Source: Hesseltinella vesiculosa
Taxonomy: Eukaryota; Mucoromycota; Mucoromycetes; Mucorales; Cunninghamellaceae
Direction: 5' to 3'
NCBI GenBank assembly: GCA_002104935.1
Contig: MCGT01000028.1
Location: forward strand, 277,885 to 341,884
Length of the DNA: 64,000 bases
A program made the position numbers and the translations under genes. Positions 46,625 to 58,263 of the stretch are shown here, piece by piece. The notes beneath the pieces were generated by a model. That model was given only the letters and a program-made list of their open reading frames with translations, had not been told where the DNA came from and ran no database searches. Every line of letters starts with the position of its first letter. The stretch's first letter is position 1.

Positions 46625-48824
46625 ATGGATGACTATTGTGAATCTCCTGAATCTTCCAATGCCTTTTGGTTCAAGCCTACAGATGTAGATTCTGATACAG
46701 ATTCTGTAGCCATTTCTCCTAGCATAGCAAATGTATTCGAAGCAGAAGGTACGGCAAGTGTCCCTTCGCCTTCACACCGACGGTTGAAGCTTCATCGATG
46801 TTTTTTCTTTTTTAGATATTATCTTTGCCAACATGGACGCCTCTACTGAAATCCGATTCTGCGAGCCATCGTCAATTACCTCATCAGCAGATTCAACGGA
46901 AAATCGCACATCAACCCAGAGTCTTGCCAGTTCAGCGACAAAGTTGCAACGTCAGCAAACAAAAATGCTACTTGTGTCACTCATTGAAACATTCTGTCGC
47001 ATTTATGGTGACAGTCCTGATGCCAACCGCAAAGTATTCTTCTTAATTTGTCAAACTTTGAAGTCCCTTGGTATCATTGACACAGAATTCATTAATGAAA
47101 TGGCAAGCGTCCGATCAACATTTCAGCGAACTTTTCAGAAACTGTTTTATGCCGCAGTTCAAACAGTTCAGAACGAGAGTTTAATCGACCAAAATCATAG
47201 ATTGCTTTTACCAGAACCCTCGAGCACGCCAGATTCAACATATAAAGCCAATGCTAGAAGAAGAGAAGAAGGAGGAGGGATGACGACGATGTCTACAACC
47301 ACATCCATCGATTCGAGAGAAAGATCGTACAGCTCCTTGTCATCAATGTCAAGCACAAGTCAGATGACAAGGCATGCCTTTTTTGATCTCAGCATCCAGC
47401 ATTCCAGGTACTGTGACGACTTCACTGAATTGACTCTATTGGGCCGTGGCGGATTTGCATTGGCATATCGCGCTAGGAATAACTTAGACGGCATCGACTA
47501 TGCAGTCAAAAAAGTTAGGCTTGGCCCCGATTTGAATCAAGGTGGAAGTACGTCATATAAGAAAATCTTCAGGGAAATTAAGCATTTAGCAAGGTTGGAG
47601 CATCCAAATGTTATTCGCTACTATAGCTCGTGGCTGGAATACGACTCTGGAGTAGACTCGGCTGGCCAATTCCTTGAAAACGATACTTTTGTTGCTGGCT
47701 GGACTCTTTACATCCAAATGCAATTGTGCCCAAGTAAGCCCATATTAGTTCTATGACATGCGTTTATTTTGACATACACACACTCTTTCTCTCTTTCTCT
47801 CTCTCTGATTATGTTCAGCAACGCTGTATGATTACATCGAAGCACGTAATCAAGATTTTGGCGCGGTTGACTCTGGTCGGAATTTGTCCTTATTCTCCCA
47901 GATCCTCCAAGGGACCCTTTATATCCACAAACAAGGCCTCATTCATCGTGACCTGAAACCAAGCAACATATTCTTAACATTGCCTCCCGAAAAAAATGCC
48001 TCAAACCTGGTGAGCACCAACGGTATGATATGGGAAGCATGCATTCCAAAAATTGGAGATTTCGGGTTGGCAGCTGCTTTGATGGATGAGGATGCTGCCG
48101 AAATGAAATTCGCCCAGCTGAAAAATATCAACGCGGTACGTCCAGAAACAGCCACTGTATCGCCGAAATTACCTGGAACGCCTGTACAAATCAACGACAA
48201 AAGAAAAAATACGCCAATCACGGCGCGCAAGCTTACTCCACAACCTCGCGCACACACCATCGGTATCGGTACTCAGACGTACGCTTCTCCAGAGCAGCTC
48301 CGTTATTCTGGGAAACCCTACGATGAAAAAGTCGACGTCTACTCATTGGGCATCATATTTTTCGAATTATACCAACCATTCACTACATCTATGGAGCGTG
48401 CCGACGCTATTCGCAACCTCAAACAGTTTACAATGCTACCTGATGCCTTTGTTGAGAGACATCCAAAAGAATCAGCTATTATCCTCTGGATGATGGATCA
48501 CGAACCAGAAAGACGCCCAACTGTGCAGCAACTGCTAGACTATGGCCTATTTTCTCCTTCCTCTGAGGTGAGAAAAAAGAAACAGTACGAGCGTAGCAAA
48601 ATGTCTTGACTGACCCCCTTCCCCCCTACCTCTCCGTTAAGGATTTGCTGGAGATTTTGGCGTCGAGATTGAAAGAAAAGTCGGACGAGCTCGACACGGA
48701 GAAGAAAAAAGTGGAAAGTCTGAAACTAAATATCCAACGATTAGAACAAGAGCGACTGCTGGAACGTGAAGAAATGCAACAAAAGCTGGACATGCTGAAA
48801 TTGGAATCAATTTCCAACAAGTAA
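46625..48824 (+). CDS. HRI-type eIF2alpha kinase
   Basis: Four exons: 46625-46748, 46816-47733, 47819-48567 and 48642-48824, giving 657 residues. A Ser-rich N-terminus leads to a helical region (FLICQTLKSLGIIDTEFINE) typical of fungal HRI kinases, then a complete kinase domain. The domain has the P-loop LGRGGFALAYRA, catalytic Lys in YAVKKV, IHRDLKPSNIF, IGDFGLAAA, and GTQTYASPEQL. Between DFG and that activation segment lies an insert of about 60 residues. A separate last exon encodes a coiled coil (LKEKSDELDTEKKKVESL). The kinase phosphorylates eIF2alpha and slows translation under stress. There is no GCN2-type HisRS domain and no dsRNA domain, which supports the HRI assignment. Confidence 0.87.
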
Positions 48825-49702
48825 TGTTACACGCTGTTACGACGCTGCTAGCCAATCAAAGCCGATGACGATGCATACTTCAAATTTGCGCAGTCAGGTA
48901 GTTATTTTTTTTTTGTATAAATAGTGATTATTTAATGTCATCGTATCATGATGACGAAAGAAAAGGGGTACGGTGTATTAATGATTATTATGGAGCATGG
49001 AGAGAGTATTACAGGATAAAGGGGAAGGAAGGAGGAATAAGGAAAGGACCACGGGAGAGAAAAGGAACTAGCAAGATTTGACTTGAGCTATGATCACGTT
49101 TGCGTGTAAGCTATTTTTATACATATCAGCTAAGCCGTTCAGACATATAATGGCATGATGGATGTGATGTATCGATACGTTGGTGAATTTCCCAGTAGTG
49201 GTAATAATCCAATCCATCATAGGTTGTAAGGACTGGTTCCTTTACAACTTGGCGATAAGCAGGGCAATGAATAGATATTTTTTGTGCGCGAGAAAGTAAA
49301 ATCAAGTTCTCGCGAACCATATCTAACGTACCCAATGCAAATGGCAATAAATGACAATAGAACTACAACTCTCTAACTTTCGTTTTCTGTACTTATTGCA
49401 TTTTATTCCTTGAGATATTATCACTAATACGGTATATTGCCACGAAGTATCGTCCAATATCCAACTCCAGTGCTTTCCAACCTAACGCTCATAAATTATA
49501 AAAAATGAGTGTGTACTATACAAGTGTCAAAGGAAAACAAACGATACAAGAGTGACGCGACAAAGAAAAAGTGAGATCTTTTTGATTTCCTCAAAATGAA
49601 CTTCCAAATATGGAAATGTGAGTGCCAAAATTGGGATCCCACCGACACAGCCACAGGCAGGTTTTTTTTTCTTTCGCCTTTTTTTTTTTAAGCCTTCCAG
49701 AC
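48825..49702. other. intergenic region with a fragment of a transposon end
   Basis: No gene is supported. At about 49287-49322 a GTGCGCGAGAAAGTAAAATC stretch closely resembles part of the long inverted repeat of the Tc1-type element at 51183, so it is probably a relic of the same family. A minus-strand frame 49347-49126 runs through it. The end of the region is the pyrimidine-rich promoter of the tRNA methyltransferase. Confidence 0.45.
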
Positions 49703-50667
<965 letters not shown>

Positions 50668-50789
50668 TAAATGATTAATTTAAATAATAAAACTGGATAA
50701 TGCTGTCGTTTTTTTCAAAATTTCTTTGAGTGTTGATGATCCCTTGCCCTGTTATTTTATGAACAACTCCTGTTTGACTTGGTTCGTAG

Positions 50790-51030
50790 TTGCCTGCACT
50801 TTCCAGCATTACATCATGTCCATATCTTCTACAGGCATTCTAACGGGCTCATTGACCCTGGTGAGGGACAATGTTACATGCAAAAAAAAAAAAAAAAAAA
50901 AAAAAAACAGGTTATTCATTCATTGGCACATCATCGGTGTTCTCTTTCTGTACACCGTCTCAGATTGTAATCTCCACTTCCCCCTATGAGTTCTCAAACT
51001 CCATTACAAGCTGCTAGATCCTCTCATGCA
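50790..51030 (+). mobile_element. 3' end relic of an LTR retrotransposon (PPT and LTR start)
   Basis: Positions 50790-50872 match, on the plus strand, the 3' untranslated end of the minus-strand element at 60600-60680 (shared: GGCATTCTAACGGGCT). A polypurine-like GGTGAGGGACAA then leads to TGTTACATGC and about 27 A, the equivalent of the LTR start TGTTAAATAC-poly(A) at 60594. The match fades after about 51030. No coding part is left. Confidence 0.65.
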
Positions 51031-51182
51031 CGTACCGGTACTGGGCAGCTGAATGAATCCCCCCCCAGCAAATCATCTTATCAAGACTATGTCATTGTGG
51101 TGACAAATATAAACCCTTCCATTACTTTTGAGTGTGACATTTATCTTTTTAATCTGCGACATGCATAGAAGAATGAAGCGTA

Positions 51183-51312
51183 CCGGATTTCCATCATCAT
51201 TTGGCGGGAATCAGGTTTTTAGTTGAGCCGTGAATACTTTTTTTAGCAGGCAAAGCATTCGGGCGAACCGTTAAATTATTTTCAAGTGCGCGCGAAAGTA
51301 AAATCAATTGCA
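51183..51312 (+). repeat. left long terminal inverted repeat of the Tc1-type element
   Basis: About 130 bp matching 54780-54910 in reverse complement with few mismatches. Shared landmarks are GGCGGGAATCAGGTTTTTAG, GCCGTGAATA, GCAGGCAAAGCATT and GTGCGCGCGAAAGTAAAA. The outermost base follows the TA at 51181. Confidence 0.9.
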
Positions 51313-51618
51313 CGCGAAACCATTTCTTGTGCGTGCAAGTCAAGTAGAAAACAAGATTGTAATATTATATTTTTCTTAACAGGACCAGTGAAGCCAATAA
51401 TAGGAGCACGCCTCTTTGTGATATATTTGGTATGGGGAGGATGGGTACTGTAGTTAAAGTCGCAAATCCTGCTAGTTCAGTGCCAGTATAGAAATAAAAG
51501 TCCAGCATCATTTATAGCTTTGTTCAAATTATGGTCTTATAAATGGACATACCAATAAAGCAAAAAAAAAAAAAAAAAAATCGGAAGCAGAGCACTCAGC
51601 ACACAGAGTTTCTTGTGA

Positions 51619-52829
51619 TCAGATATTGACTTCCTTTTCCAAACATGCCTTGAAAAAGCGTATCCAACCATTACAATCTTGTGGCGTCACCTTCAGTGCT
51701 GAATCCAAAATTCTTGGAGCCAAACTATCACTCTCTGTGAGCTTGCTCCGGCGAACACCAGCTTTGACTTTGCTCCAAAACTCCTCAATTGGATTAAGGA
51801 AAGGAGAGTATGGCGGTAAAAACATCACCTTGTAGCCACGCCCTTCAATTAATTCCTTGACTCGGCCTGACTTGTGAATTGAAGCATTGTCCATTACCAA
51901 GTAACGCCCTTTGAAGCCGGTGCCTTTCAAGTCCAACGCGTCCATGACATCGTTGATAAAGACTAGATAGTCTTCGGTCCTAATGCCGGCTTTGACTTTC
52001 CCTTTGGTCTTGTCCTTCTTTGTAGCAACACTGACAGTTGGCTTGCGTAGAGATAAGTTGACAATGCCCGCTTCACAAACTGCACCCAGGATAATTACAT
52101 TGACACCTTTTTGAGTAGGGACCACAGCCTTCGCAGGCTTTCCTTTTACTGACCAACGGAATCCACGTCGCAGATGCATATTAAACCCAGCCTCGTCGAG
52201 GAATACGCAGGTGTTGAAGTAGTTGAAATCCGAAAGAGTGTATCTATGTGAGACGATCTCCTTCCTCATTTCAAGAGTCCTGTCCTCGTTTCTTGCAGCA
52301 GTGAGCTTATCCAACTTCTTGAGTGTTAACATGCAATGCTGTGTCACATGTTTATGCAATCCAGAAAGCGAAATTGTAAAACCTTCGAATTCTTTCATGA
52401 GTGTCTCTCTTGCTTCAACCAATGTAGATCCAGGATCATCTTCAAAATTTTGGAGAAGGAGCTGAGTATGCTCCTCAAAGAATTTTCTGTTACCACCACC
52501 TCGGGAGGCAGCTGGCAGAGGAACCCGCTGCTCAGGGTCTTCTCTGTATCTTCTGACATATCCCTGACCAGTTCGGGTGTTTATGCCAACCTCTCGTGAA
52601 GCAGTAGCGGTAGTTTTACCTATCGAGTAATATAAGATTTCAATTATGAGTCAAAAGTAAATACAACATGATAATTGGTACCAGTATCTTCATTGATAAC
52701 CTTGTGAAGTAGCAACTCTATTTGCTCAGGTTTATACACACGGTAAGGGCCTCTTTTTTCGGTCAATGGCTTGGATACCAGAGGTTCATTGAGTTCTGCC
52801 GATCCCTTATCGTCATTTTCCCAATTCAT
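51619..52829 (-). CDS. Tc1/mariner-type transposase (DDE_3)
   Basis: Two exons on the minus strand: 52829-52682 and 52619-51619, giving 382 residues with no internal stops. An N-terminal helix-turn-helix (SREVGINTRTGQGYVRRY) is rebuilt across the intron. The catalytic triad is visible: FLDEAGFN (first Asp), VMDNASIHK (second Asp) and NPIEEFW (Glu), with 34 residues between the second Asp and the Glu. The frame, triad, intron and terminal repeats are all intact, so it may still be active. Its ATG follows the stop of the upstream small frame by one base. Confidence 0.93.
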
Positions 52830-52830
52830 A

Positions 52831-53106
52831 TCAGCAATATTGGTATATAAGCTCCTCGCATTCCTCCATAGTGATCAAGCTAGCAGTGCCATTGGTACCA
52901 GATCTTCTCCATTCGACCAAGACGCTTTCAGCCAAACTTTTGTCTTCAGTACGGAGTGGGTCTTGAGGTTGCCACACGTTCTCATCTTCAAAAGCATCAA
53001 AGGACTTTTGCATGAGGGAGCATTCACTTATTATATCCACAGAGTCGTCATCATCAGATGTAATAACGGAAGCAGCGTCTCGCCTATGGATCCATGGATT
53101 TGACAT
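52831..53106 (-). CDS. small acidic protein upstream of the transposase
   Basis: A 91-residue minus-strand frame starting MSNPWIHRRDAAS and ending EECEELIYQYC. It is strongly acidic (DDDDS, EDEN). Its TGA is followed by one T and then the transposase ATG (TGATATG). I recognise no family. Either the two frames are read from one message by reinitiation, or this is an ordinary 5' exon that lost its splice site. The inner element's left repeat lies only about 60 bp upstream of its ATG. Confidence 0.45.
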   Translation of the reverse strand: MSNPWIHRRDAASVITSDDDDSVDIISECSLMQKSFDAFEDENVWQPQDPLRTEDKSLAESVLVEWRRSGTNGTASLITMEECEELIYQYC

Positions 53107-53440
53107 TGCATAAAGTTGTATGAAAAAAAGAGAAAGGATGGAATGGCGGTTATTATTAACTTTATTTGGAAGGGTTGGAGAGCACTGGAGCAGCTGGATT
53201 TTGGACAGGTTGGAGAGCACTGGAACTGTTGGGTATTGGATGACGATGTGTGACATTGTGGCGACATTACGCCAAAATTTGCCGTTTTTGAATTGGGAGC
53301 ACACTGGAGCAGCTGGACTTTGGACAGGTTGGAGAGAGACATTACGCCAAATTTTGGAGCACCACCAGAGTTTTGGATATTGGAGAATATTGTGCGACAG
53401 CGCTGGGCCCAAATTTGGAACAGCTGATTATACAGTATAA

Positions 53441-53989
53441 ATGAACGGCACTGCTATTGTACAAGCAGTTGCGTACAGGTCAGTGACTGAAATGACTGAA
53501 TTCAATTTTTTTATTGAACCTTCTTCTCCATCATACGAGCCTGTTTCTACAAAGAAAAAAAAAGGAACGAAACGCAAGTACACGAGGCACTCGCAGTTGG
53601 ACAGATATTCGTTTTTAAACGACCTCCTACATCGGCCTACATGCTCAATTGCAAAGATATCTAGAGAGCATAGCGTTCATCCACGCACTGGGCAGCGGTG
53701 GGTGAAAAAACTGATTGAACCCAGCATCTCTTCCTCAACGTCCACCAAGCCTACTCTGCCAGTGATCACATCCAAGACTACCACCTTTTCTGCTTTGACA
53801 GGTGAAGTGTTGTCCCCTCAGCCTTCTGATTGTAATGGTTTTCAAAAAACATGGGGCAAAGGGATCACGACCGAGCAATTGGAGGTCAAGTTGAAAAAAA
53901 TTAAATTATCTGCAAATCAAGATTCAAAATCAAGCCAGATCGTAAATGAAGTAATAGATAATATGGATAGGTTAAATTTAGCTAACTGA
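53441..53989 (+). CDS. helix-turn-helix protein of the nested element
   Basis: 182 residues, open throughout. A basic stretch (KKKKGTKRKYTRHSQL) precedes a helix-turn-helix, ISREHSVHPRTGQRWVKK, which is strikingly like the SREVGINTRTGQGYVRRY of the transposase next door. A Ser/Thr-rich linker and a C-terminal helix follow. No DDE residues are present. It looks like a stand-alone DNA-binding relative of the transposase N-terminus, so binding to transposon ends is a fair guess but unproven. Confidence 0.55.
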   Translation: MNGTAIVQAVAYRSVTEMTEFNFFIEPSSPSYEPVSTKKKKGTKRKYTRHSQLDRYSFLNDLLHRPTCSIAKISREHSVHPRTGQRWVKKLIEPSISSSTSTKPTLPVITSKTTTFSALTGEVLSPQPSDCNGFQKTWGKGITTEQLEVKLKKIKLSANQDSKSSQIVNEVIDNMDRLNLAN

Positions 53990-54169
53990 ATACTGGTCAT
54001 AAAACTGTATCTACGGGAGCGATGTTTTTTAATACCAAGGGAAATAAAAGTGGCGTAAACCACGCGGCGGTGATCAGCGTCTTTTATTCCGGTTTTTTCA
54101 TTTATTTGAACGCCAAGTGAATAAAACACCGACTTTGATAGCTTACTGAACGAACCCCATGATTTTCTC

Positions 54170-54521
54170 ATGGATGTTGAATTTTCAACACCAACACAGG
54201 GTCAAAACACTGCTGCAATTCCAAATACTGATTCAAACCATGAGAAGCAACACCCTCTTAATCAGATCCATGGATGATCTTTTCTTAGGCAGGCCACGAT
54301 GTAGATTGGACAAATTCATCAAGGTTGGCATTTGGTACATGGCCGTCGTGCGCCATTATTCACAACGCAAGATCAGGGAAGCAACTGGGATCCCTCGTTC
54401 TACCGTGTCTTATTACATCTGTAAATACAAGAAGGCAATCCCATGGGATCTCATCCGTGAAATGGATCCCCAAATTTACCACCACTTGCGTCGTTTGGGC
54501 AATGGAAGTAACGATGTTTGA
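54170..54521 (+). CDS. two overlapping small frames, the second with a helix-turn-helix
   Basis: The first frame (54170-54277, 35 residues, starting MDVEFSTPTQ) ends in a TGA overlapping the ATG of the second (54270-54521, 83 residues; ATGGATGA). The second contains RKIREATGIPRSTVSYYICK, a clear helix-turn-helix. Read together they could be one gene with a frameshift, or two frames coupled by reinitiation. No catalytic residues and no known family. Confidence 0.45.
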
Positions 54522-54779
54522 AAGGTTCCAATAAAATGACATTTTGCCGTCCAAATTCCCAGTACAAAAACGGCAAATTTTGGCGCAACTCCGCTACAAT
54601 GTGACACGTCATCCAAAGTCCAGCAACTCCAACCTTTCTAAAATCCAGTTACTCCAGTGCTCTCCAACCTGACCAAATTCCAACAGCTCCCTTTCTATAT
54701 CTCCTCGTCTTTTTTTTTCTTGCGATTCACCTACTGCAATGATAAAATCTGATTTGCGTGCACTAGATTAACTTTCGCG

Positions 54780-54910
54780 TGAACTCGCTTTTACTTTCGC
54801 GCGCACTTGAAAATAATTTAACGGTTCGCCCCAATGCTTTGCCTGCTAAAAAAAATTATTCACGGCTCAACTAAAAACCTGATTCCCGCCAAATAATGGT
54901 GGAAATCCGG
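54780..54910 (-). repeat. right long terminal inverted repeat of the Tc1-type element
   Basis: Reverse complement of 51183-51312; ends GGAAATCCGG directly before TA at 54911. Two CGCG-containing motifs at the inner edge (TTTCGCGTGAA, TTTCGCGCGCA) are candidate transposase sites. Confidence 0.88.
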
Positions 54911-54912
54911 TA

Positions 54913-55432
54913 GTCTAATATTTAGCTGCGGATGGGAGGTAAAAAGTCGGTGGAGTCCAGATTGTATTTAGTACATGATGCGTGTTATATGATGATCAAT
55001 TGGGACATTTTTGAGATAGACGGTAACTTGTTAAGCAATTGTCGTCAAGCTGACCATTTGAAAGAGTCTTCGACCTGTAGGCGTTCGTCAGTCTCTGGTG
55101 CAAAGTTACATATGAGGCAGATGTCAAATTCAAAGTAGGAATGCCTGAGGAGCTATTTGCCGTATGAGAAGTTTGCGTTGCAAGTAATGCTGCCATATAG
55201 TAAGGCTGCACCCTGTGATCTTGAGACGCTAGATAACGAAGTAGTCATTCTTTGATTGCACATTGGGCAAGGCGCTAGAATGCAGGTGGCGTCGAGAGGA
55301 ATAGTCCTTGCTTTGGGGGAGAGGAGCCCCATCGATTTGGTCACGTTAGATTGATTTTTCACCGATTGGCCCGCTAAAAATATTTATATTTTTTTTCACG
55401 GCTCATTCGTTTTATTTTTTTTTTTAATCACG
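54913..55432. other. intergenic region before ALG9
   Basis: No gene is supported. A minus-strand frame (55362-55153) has a CPMCNQ pair of cysteines but no family. At about 55368-55410 a GCTAAAAATATTT...CACGGCTCA stretch weakly resembles the Tc1-type inverted repeat. The T-rich end is the ALG9 promoter. Confidence 0.3.
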
Positions 55433-57704
55433 ATGCCCCCCTCCACCGTTCGTAAACGAACAGCGAAAGCGAGTGATTTCAAACACCCAATTGCAACAAA
55501 TGTTCCTTCTGGAAAAGGGTAAGTGATCATTGCAAAGTGTACATATTTTTTAGTTATTATTTTTTTTTGATTGCAGTGCTGTTGATTTGCGAGAATCAGA
55601 CGCATATTCATTATCGCTAAAATCTGCGTTTCGCTTATTCTTGATTGTACGCTGTGCATCTGCTTTGTACAATATGATCAGCGACTGTGATGAAACATTT
55701 AATTACTGGGAGCCTATGCATTACTTGCTGGAAGGGTATGGCCTACAAACATGGGAATACTCTCCTGAATTCCGCATTCGAAGCTGGGCATATATTTTGA
55801 TATATTCTACACTTGGGTTTTTTGTGAGCCTGATCACCAGTACCAAAGTAAGATTAAGTTATCCATGATGTCATCTGCTAATATTTATTGCTCTGTTTAG
55901 GTCCAGGTATTTTATCTGACGCGTCTGCTATTGGCTACTATCTGCTCGTTCTGTGAAGCGAGGTTTTATAGAGCGATTGTCAACGAAGTGAATCCTCACG
56001 TTGGGCGCTACGTATTGGTTATTCTCCTATTCAGTGCCGGCATGTACCATGCTTCCGTAGGCAAGTTTCACTAGATATAAAAAAATATCGTAGTAACGCG
56101 CCTTCCAGCATTTTTGCCATCGACTTTCTCCATGTATTCAACCATGATGGCTTTTAGTTATATACTCGCTCCTCCTTCGCAGATGTCTCGCTCTCGTACG
56201 TACTTGTCTGTGTTCTGGTTAGTGCTAGGTGGCCTGGCTTGGCCATTCAGCGGTGCCATTGGCATACCTTTTGTAGTGGAAGAAATTTTTGTGCTAGGGC
56301 AAGACCGATCTGTTAATCAGGTTGGCCAACTTCAAGTAGCAATCAAATCTCAACATTGGCGATTGCGCCGGGCTCTCCGTCTCCTGGAGGCTGTGGTTAT
56401 TATATCACTCTGCTTGGGCGGGTGCATGTATCTTGTGGATTCATATTTTTATGGCGTATCCACATTTGTTCCTTGGAACATCGTCAAATACAATGTGTTT
56501 CAAGGCGCGGAAGGTCGGGGACCAGATCTGTTTGGCACAGAGCCATGGTATTTTTACTTTATCAACGGGGTGTTGAACTTTAATGTCGCATTTGTCCTGG
56601 CATTCGCTTCTGGATTGATTCTTGTAAGAATGAATGTTAGTTAATTTCCAGATATTTACTCAGGTCGTTCACTGATAGGTGGTCACAGCCATTGTTGATC
56701 GCAAGCGAATCCCCGGAGTTACACGCGCAGACACAGCGTGGCCGTACTTCTTGATGTCGCTAAAATTGGCACCTTTCTATATCTGGTTTTTTATTTTTAC
56801 TTTGCAGCCCCACAAGGAAGAGCGTTTCCTGTATATTGCTTACCCATTGCTAGCGCTCAATGCGGGAATTTCAATTTACTTGGTACGAAGTCTGATGAAT
56901 CACACCGCACGGGCGCTTGGCGCTAATGTAAGTTGTTTTGTAAACTAATTGGTTTATTCGAGAATCTTAACGCTTTATTTCATTCTGGTTTTTATTTAGA
57001 TGACGACGCGCGTATATGCATTCCGTTATACATCGGTTGTGGTGCTCTTTGTCTATGTCCTACTTTCGATTTCAAGAATTTTGGTACTCCTGACACGTTA
57101 TAGCGCGCCGTTATCAGTCTACGCTGCTTTGTGGAAAGAGAGGCAGGACCCTGTGATTCATACCAATACAATTCAGGAAAACTATGACGACCAAACGTCT
57201 CAAAAGGAGCTGCAGCTCTGCGTTGGGAAGGAATGGTACAGATATCAGTCAAGTTTCTTACTTCCAAATGATGTAAGACTGCAGTTTATTCGTAGCAGCT
57301 TTGACGGGTTGCTCCCAAACAAGTTCCCAGAAGACTGGACCGTGAAAAGTTACACAAGTGACAGCAAACAAGTTTTGTATCGAAGCCGAAAGTATGACCT
57401 GTTTACTGGCGTTCGTTACCAAAATCCAGGGGCTAATGACTTGAACCGACCCGATGAAACAGCTGTTTCCGCAAATGTAAGCAACTGTGATTACATCATC
57501 GACAGCTATTTCCCATCACAAGAAACCAGCGTGGTCGAGCCTGCGTATGTTCAAGACACCAAAGTATGGGAGAGATTATTCTGTAATCCTTTCCTTGATG
57601 CTTCTGCCTCTCCTCCACTGACCAGAGCGTTTTGGTTCCCCGGTGATATGGGATTGGTATGGGGCGAGTATTGTCTTTTGAAACGAAAGGAGAAATCAAA
57701 ATAA
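55433..57704 (+). CDS. ALG9: ALG9 alpha-1,2-mannosyltransferase
   Basis: Six exons: 55433-55518, 55577-55847, 55901-56060, 56109-56623, 56679-56927 and 57000-57704, giving 661 residues. The GT22 signature SDCDETFNYWEPMHYLL with its catalytic Asp-Glu is at residues about 64-80. Eight or more membrane helices, then HKEERFLYIAYPLL (the conserved second loop) and a lumenal C-terminal domain follow. The enzyme adds alpha-1,2-mannoses to the lipid-linked oligosaccharide in the ER lumen, the branch feeding N-glycosylation. Intron 3 (56061-56108) has a GC donor. It starts about 520 bp after the transposon. Confidence 0.93.
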
Positions 57705-57836
57705 AAAGTATAGTGGGTAATTTTCCTGTAGCTTCAGACGAAGCAGCCAACAGTACGTTTTCTTTTATAAACTTGCTCTACTGTTACAGTACCGATGATT
57801 TGTCTGGGTAATTTATGTCGGGACTTTGAAAAGAAA
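57705..57836. other. ALG9 3' flank
   Basis: Short AT-rich flank before the inverted LTR pair; nothing else is seen. Confidence 0.35.
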
Positions 57837-58263
57837 TGAAACAGTATAAAAAAAAACCTTTATTCGAGGTTAGTGCGCTTCTAGGGATAGAGAATATGAC
57901 TCCACTATAAGCAAGTGGTTTCTGTTACGTGCAAAAGAAAAGAAAAAGAGGGAAAAGAAGAGGAAAAACAAGGAAGAAAAAGCAGAGAAAAGAGAGTGAT
58001 GTAAAAAAGAAAGGAGCGGGAAAAGGCGGGAATAGGGGGAATACTCAATACCGGTGTTAAGAATTGACATTGCCCCCTCCTTTTTTATATATTATATATT
58101 TTTACTTTTCTTTCCCTGCCTCTTTTCTTTTTCTCTCTTCTTTTTTTTCCTTTTTTTTCTCTTCCTCTTTTCCTTATTCTTTTGCACGTATACAAAAACC
58201 ACTTGCTCATAGTGGTTTTTCTATACTGTTTCCTTTTTCTTTTTTTATAAAGTCCAGCTACAA
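57837..58263. repeat. two related LTRs head-to-head (large inverted repeat)
   Basis: Positions 57837-58052 and 58053-58263 are imperfect reverse complements meeting at ACCGGT (about 58047). Matching pieces are ACAGTATA with CTATACTGT, AGCAAGTGG with CCACTTGCT, and ACGTGCAAAAGAA with TTCTTTTGCACGT. The right copy starts TGTTAAGAATTGACA, a common gypsy LTR start, and serves as 5' LTR of the plus-strand element. The left copy is a solo or partial LTR in the other direction. Confidence 0.7.

Larger units (their letters stand above)
53167..54690. mobile_element. element nested inside the Tc1-type transposon
   Basis: Positions 53173-53310 and 54550-54675 are reverse complements of each other with scattered mismatches. 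Shared landmarks are GGTTGGAGAGCACTGGAG, TTGGATGACG, GTGTCACATTGT-like and GCCAAAATTTGCCGTTTTTG. Within each arm a unit starting TTGGAGAGCACTGGA is repeated two to three times, so the ends are subterminal-repeat rich. The interior holds two or three small frames with helix-turn-helix motifs but no catalytic domain, so it is probably a non-autonomous passenger. The exact termini and target duplication are not clear. Confidence 0.65.
51183..54910. mobile_element. Tc1/mariner-type DNA transposon, full-length, with TA duplication
   Basis: The element is 3728 bp. It starts CCGGATTTCC and ends with the reverse complement GGAAATCCGG, and TA flanks both sides (51181-51182 and 54911-54912), the target duplication of Tc1/mariner elements. 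Inverted repeats of about 130 bp bound it. It encodes a DD34E transposase on the minus strand, and a second element with its own inverted repeats sits inside (53167-54690). Confidence 0.9.

Noticed and set aside
53917..54171. Minus-strand frame inside the nested element
   Set aside because: It overlaps better plus-strand frames with helix-turn-helix motifs and shows no recognisable domain.
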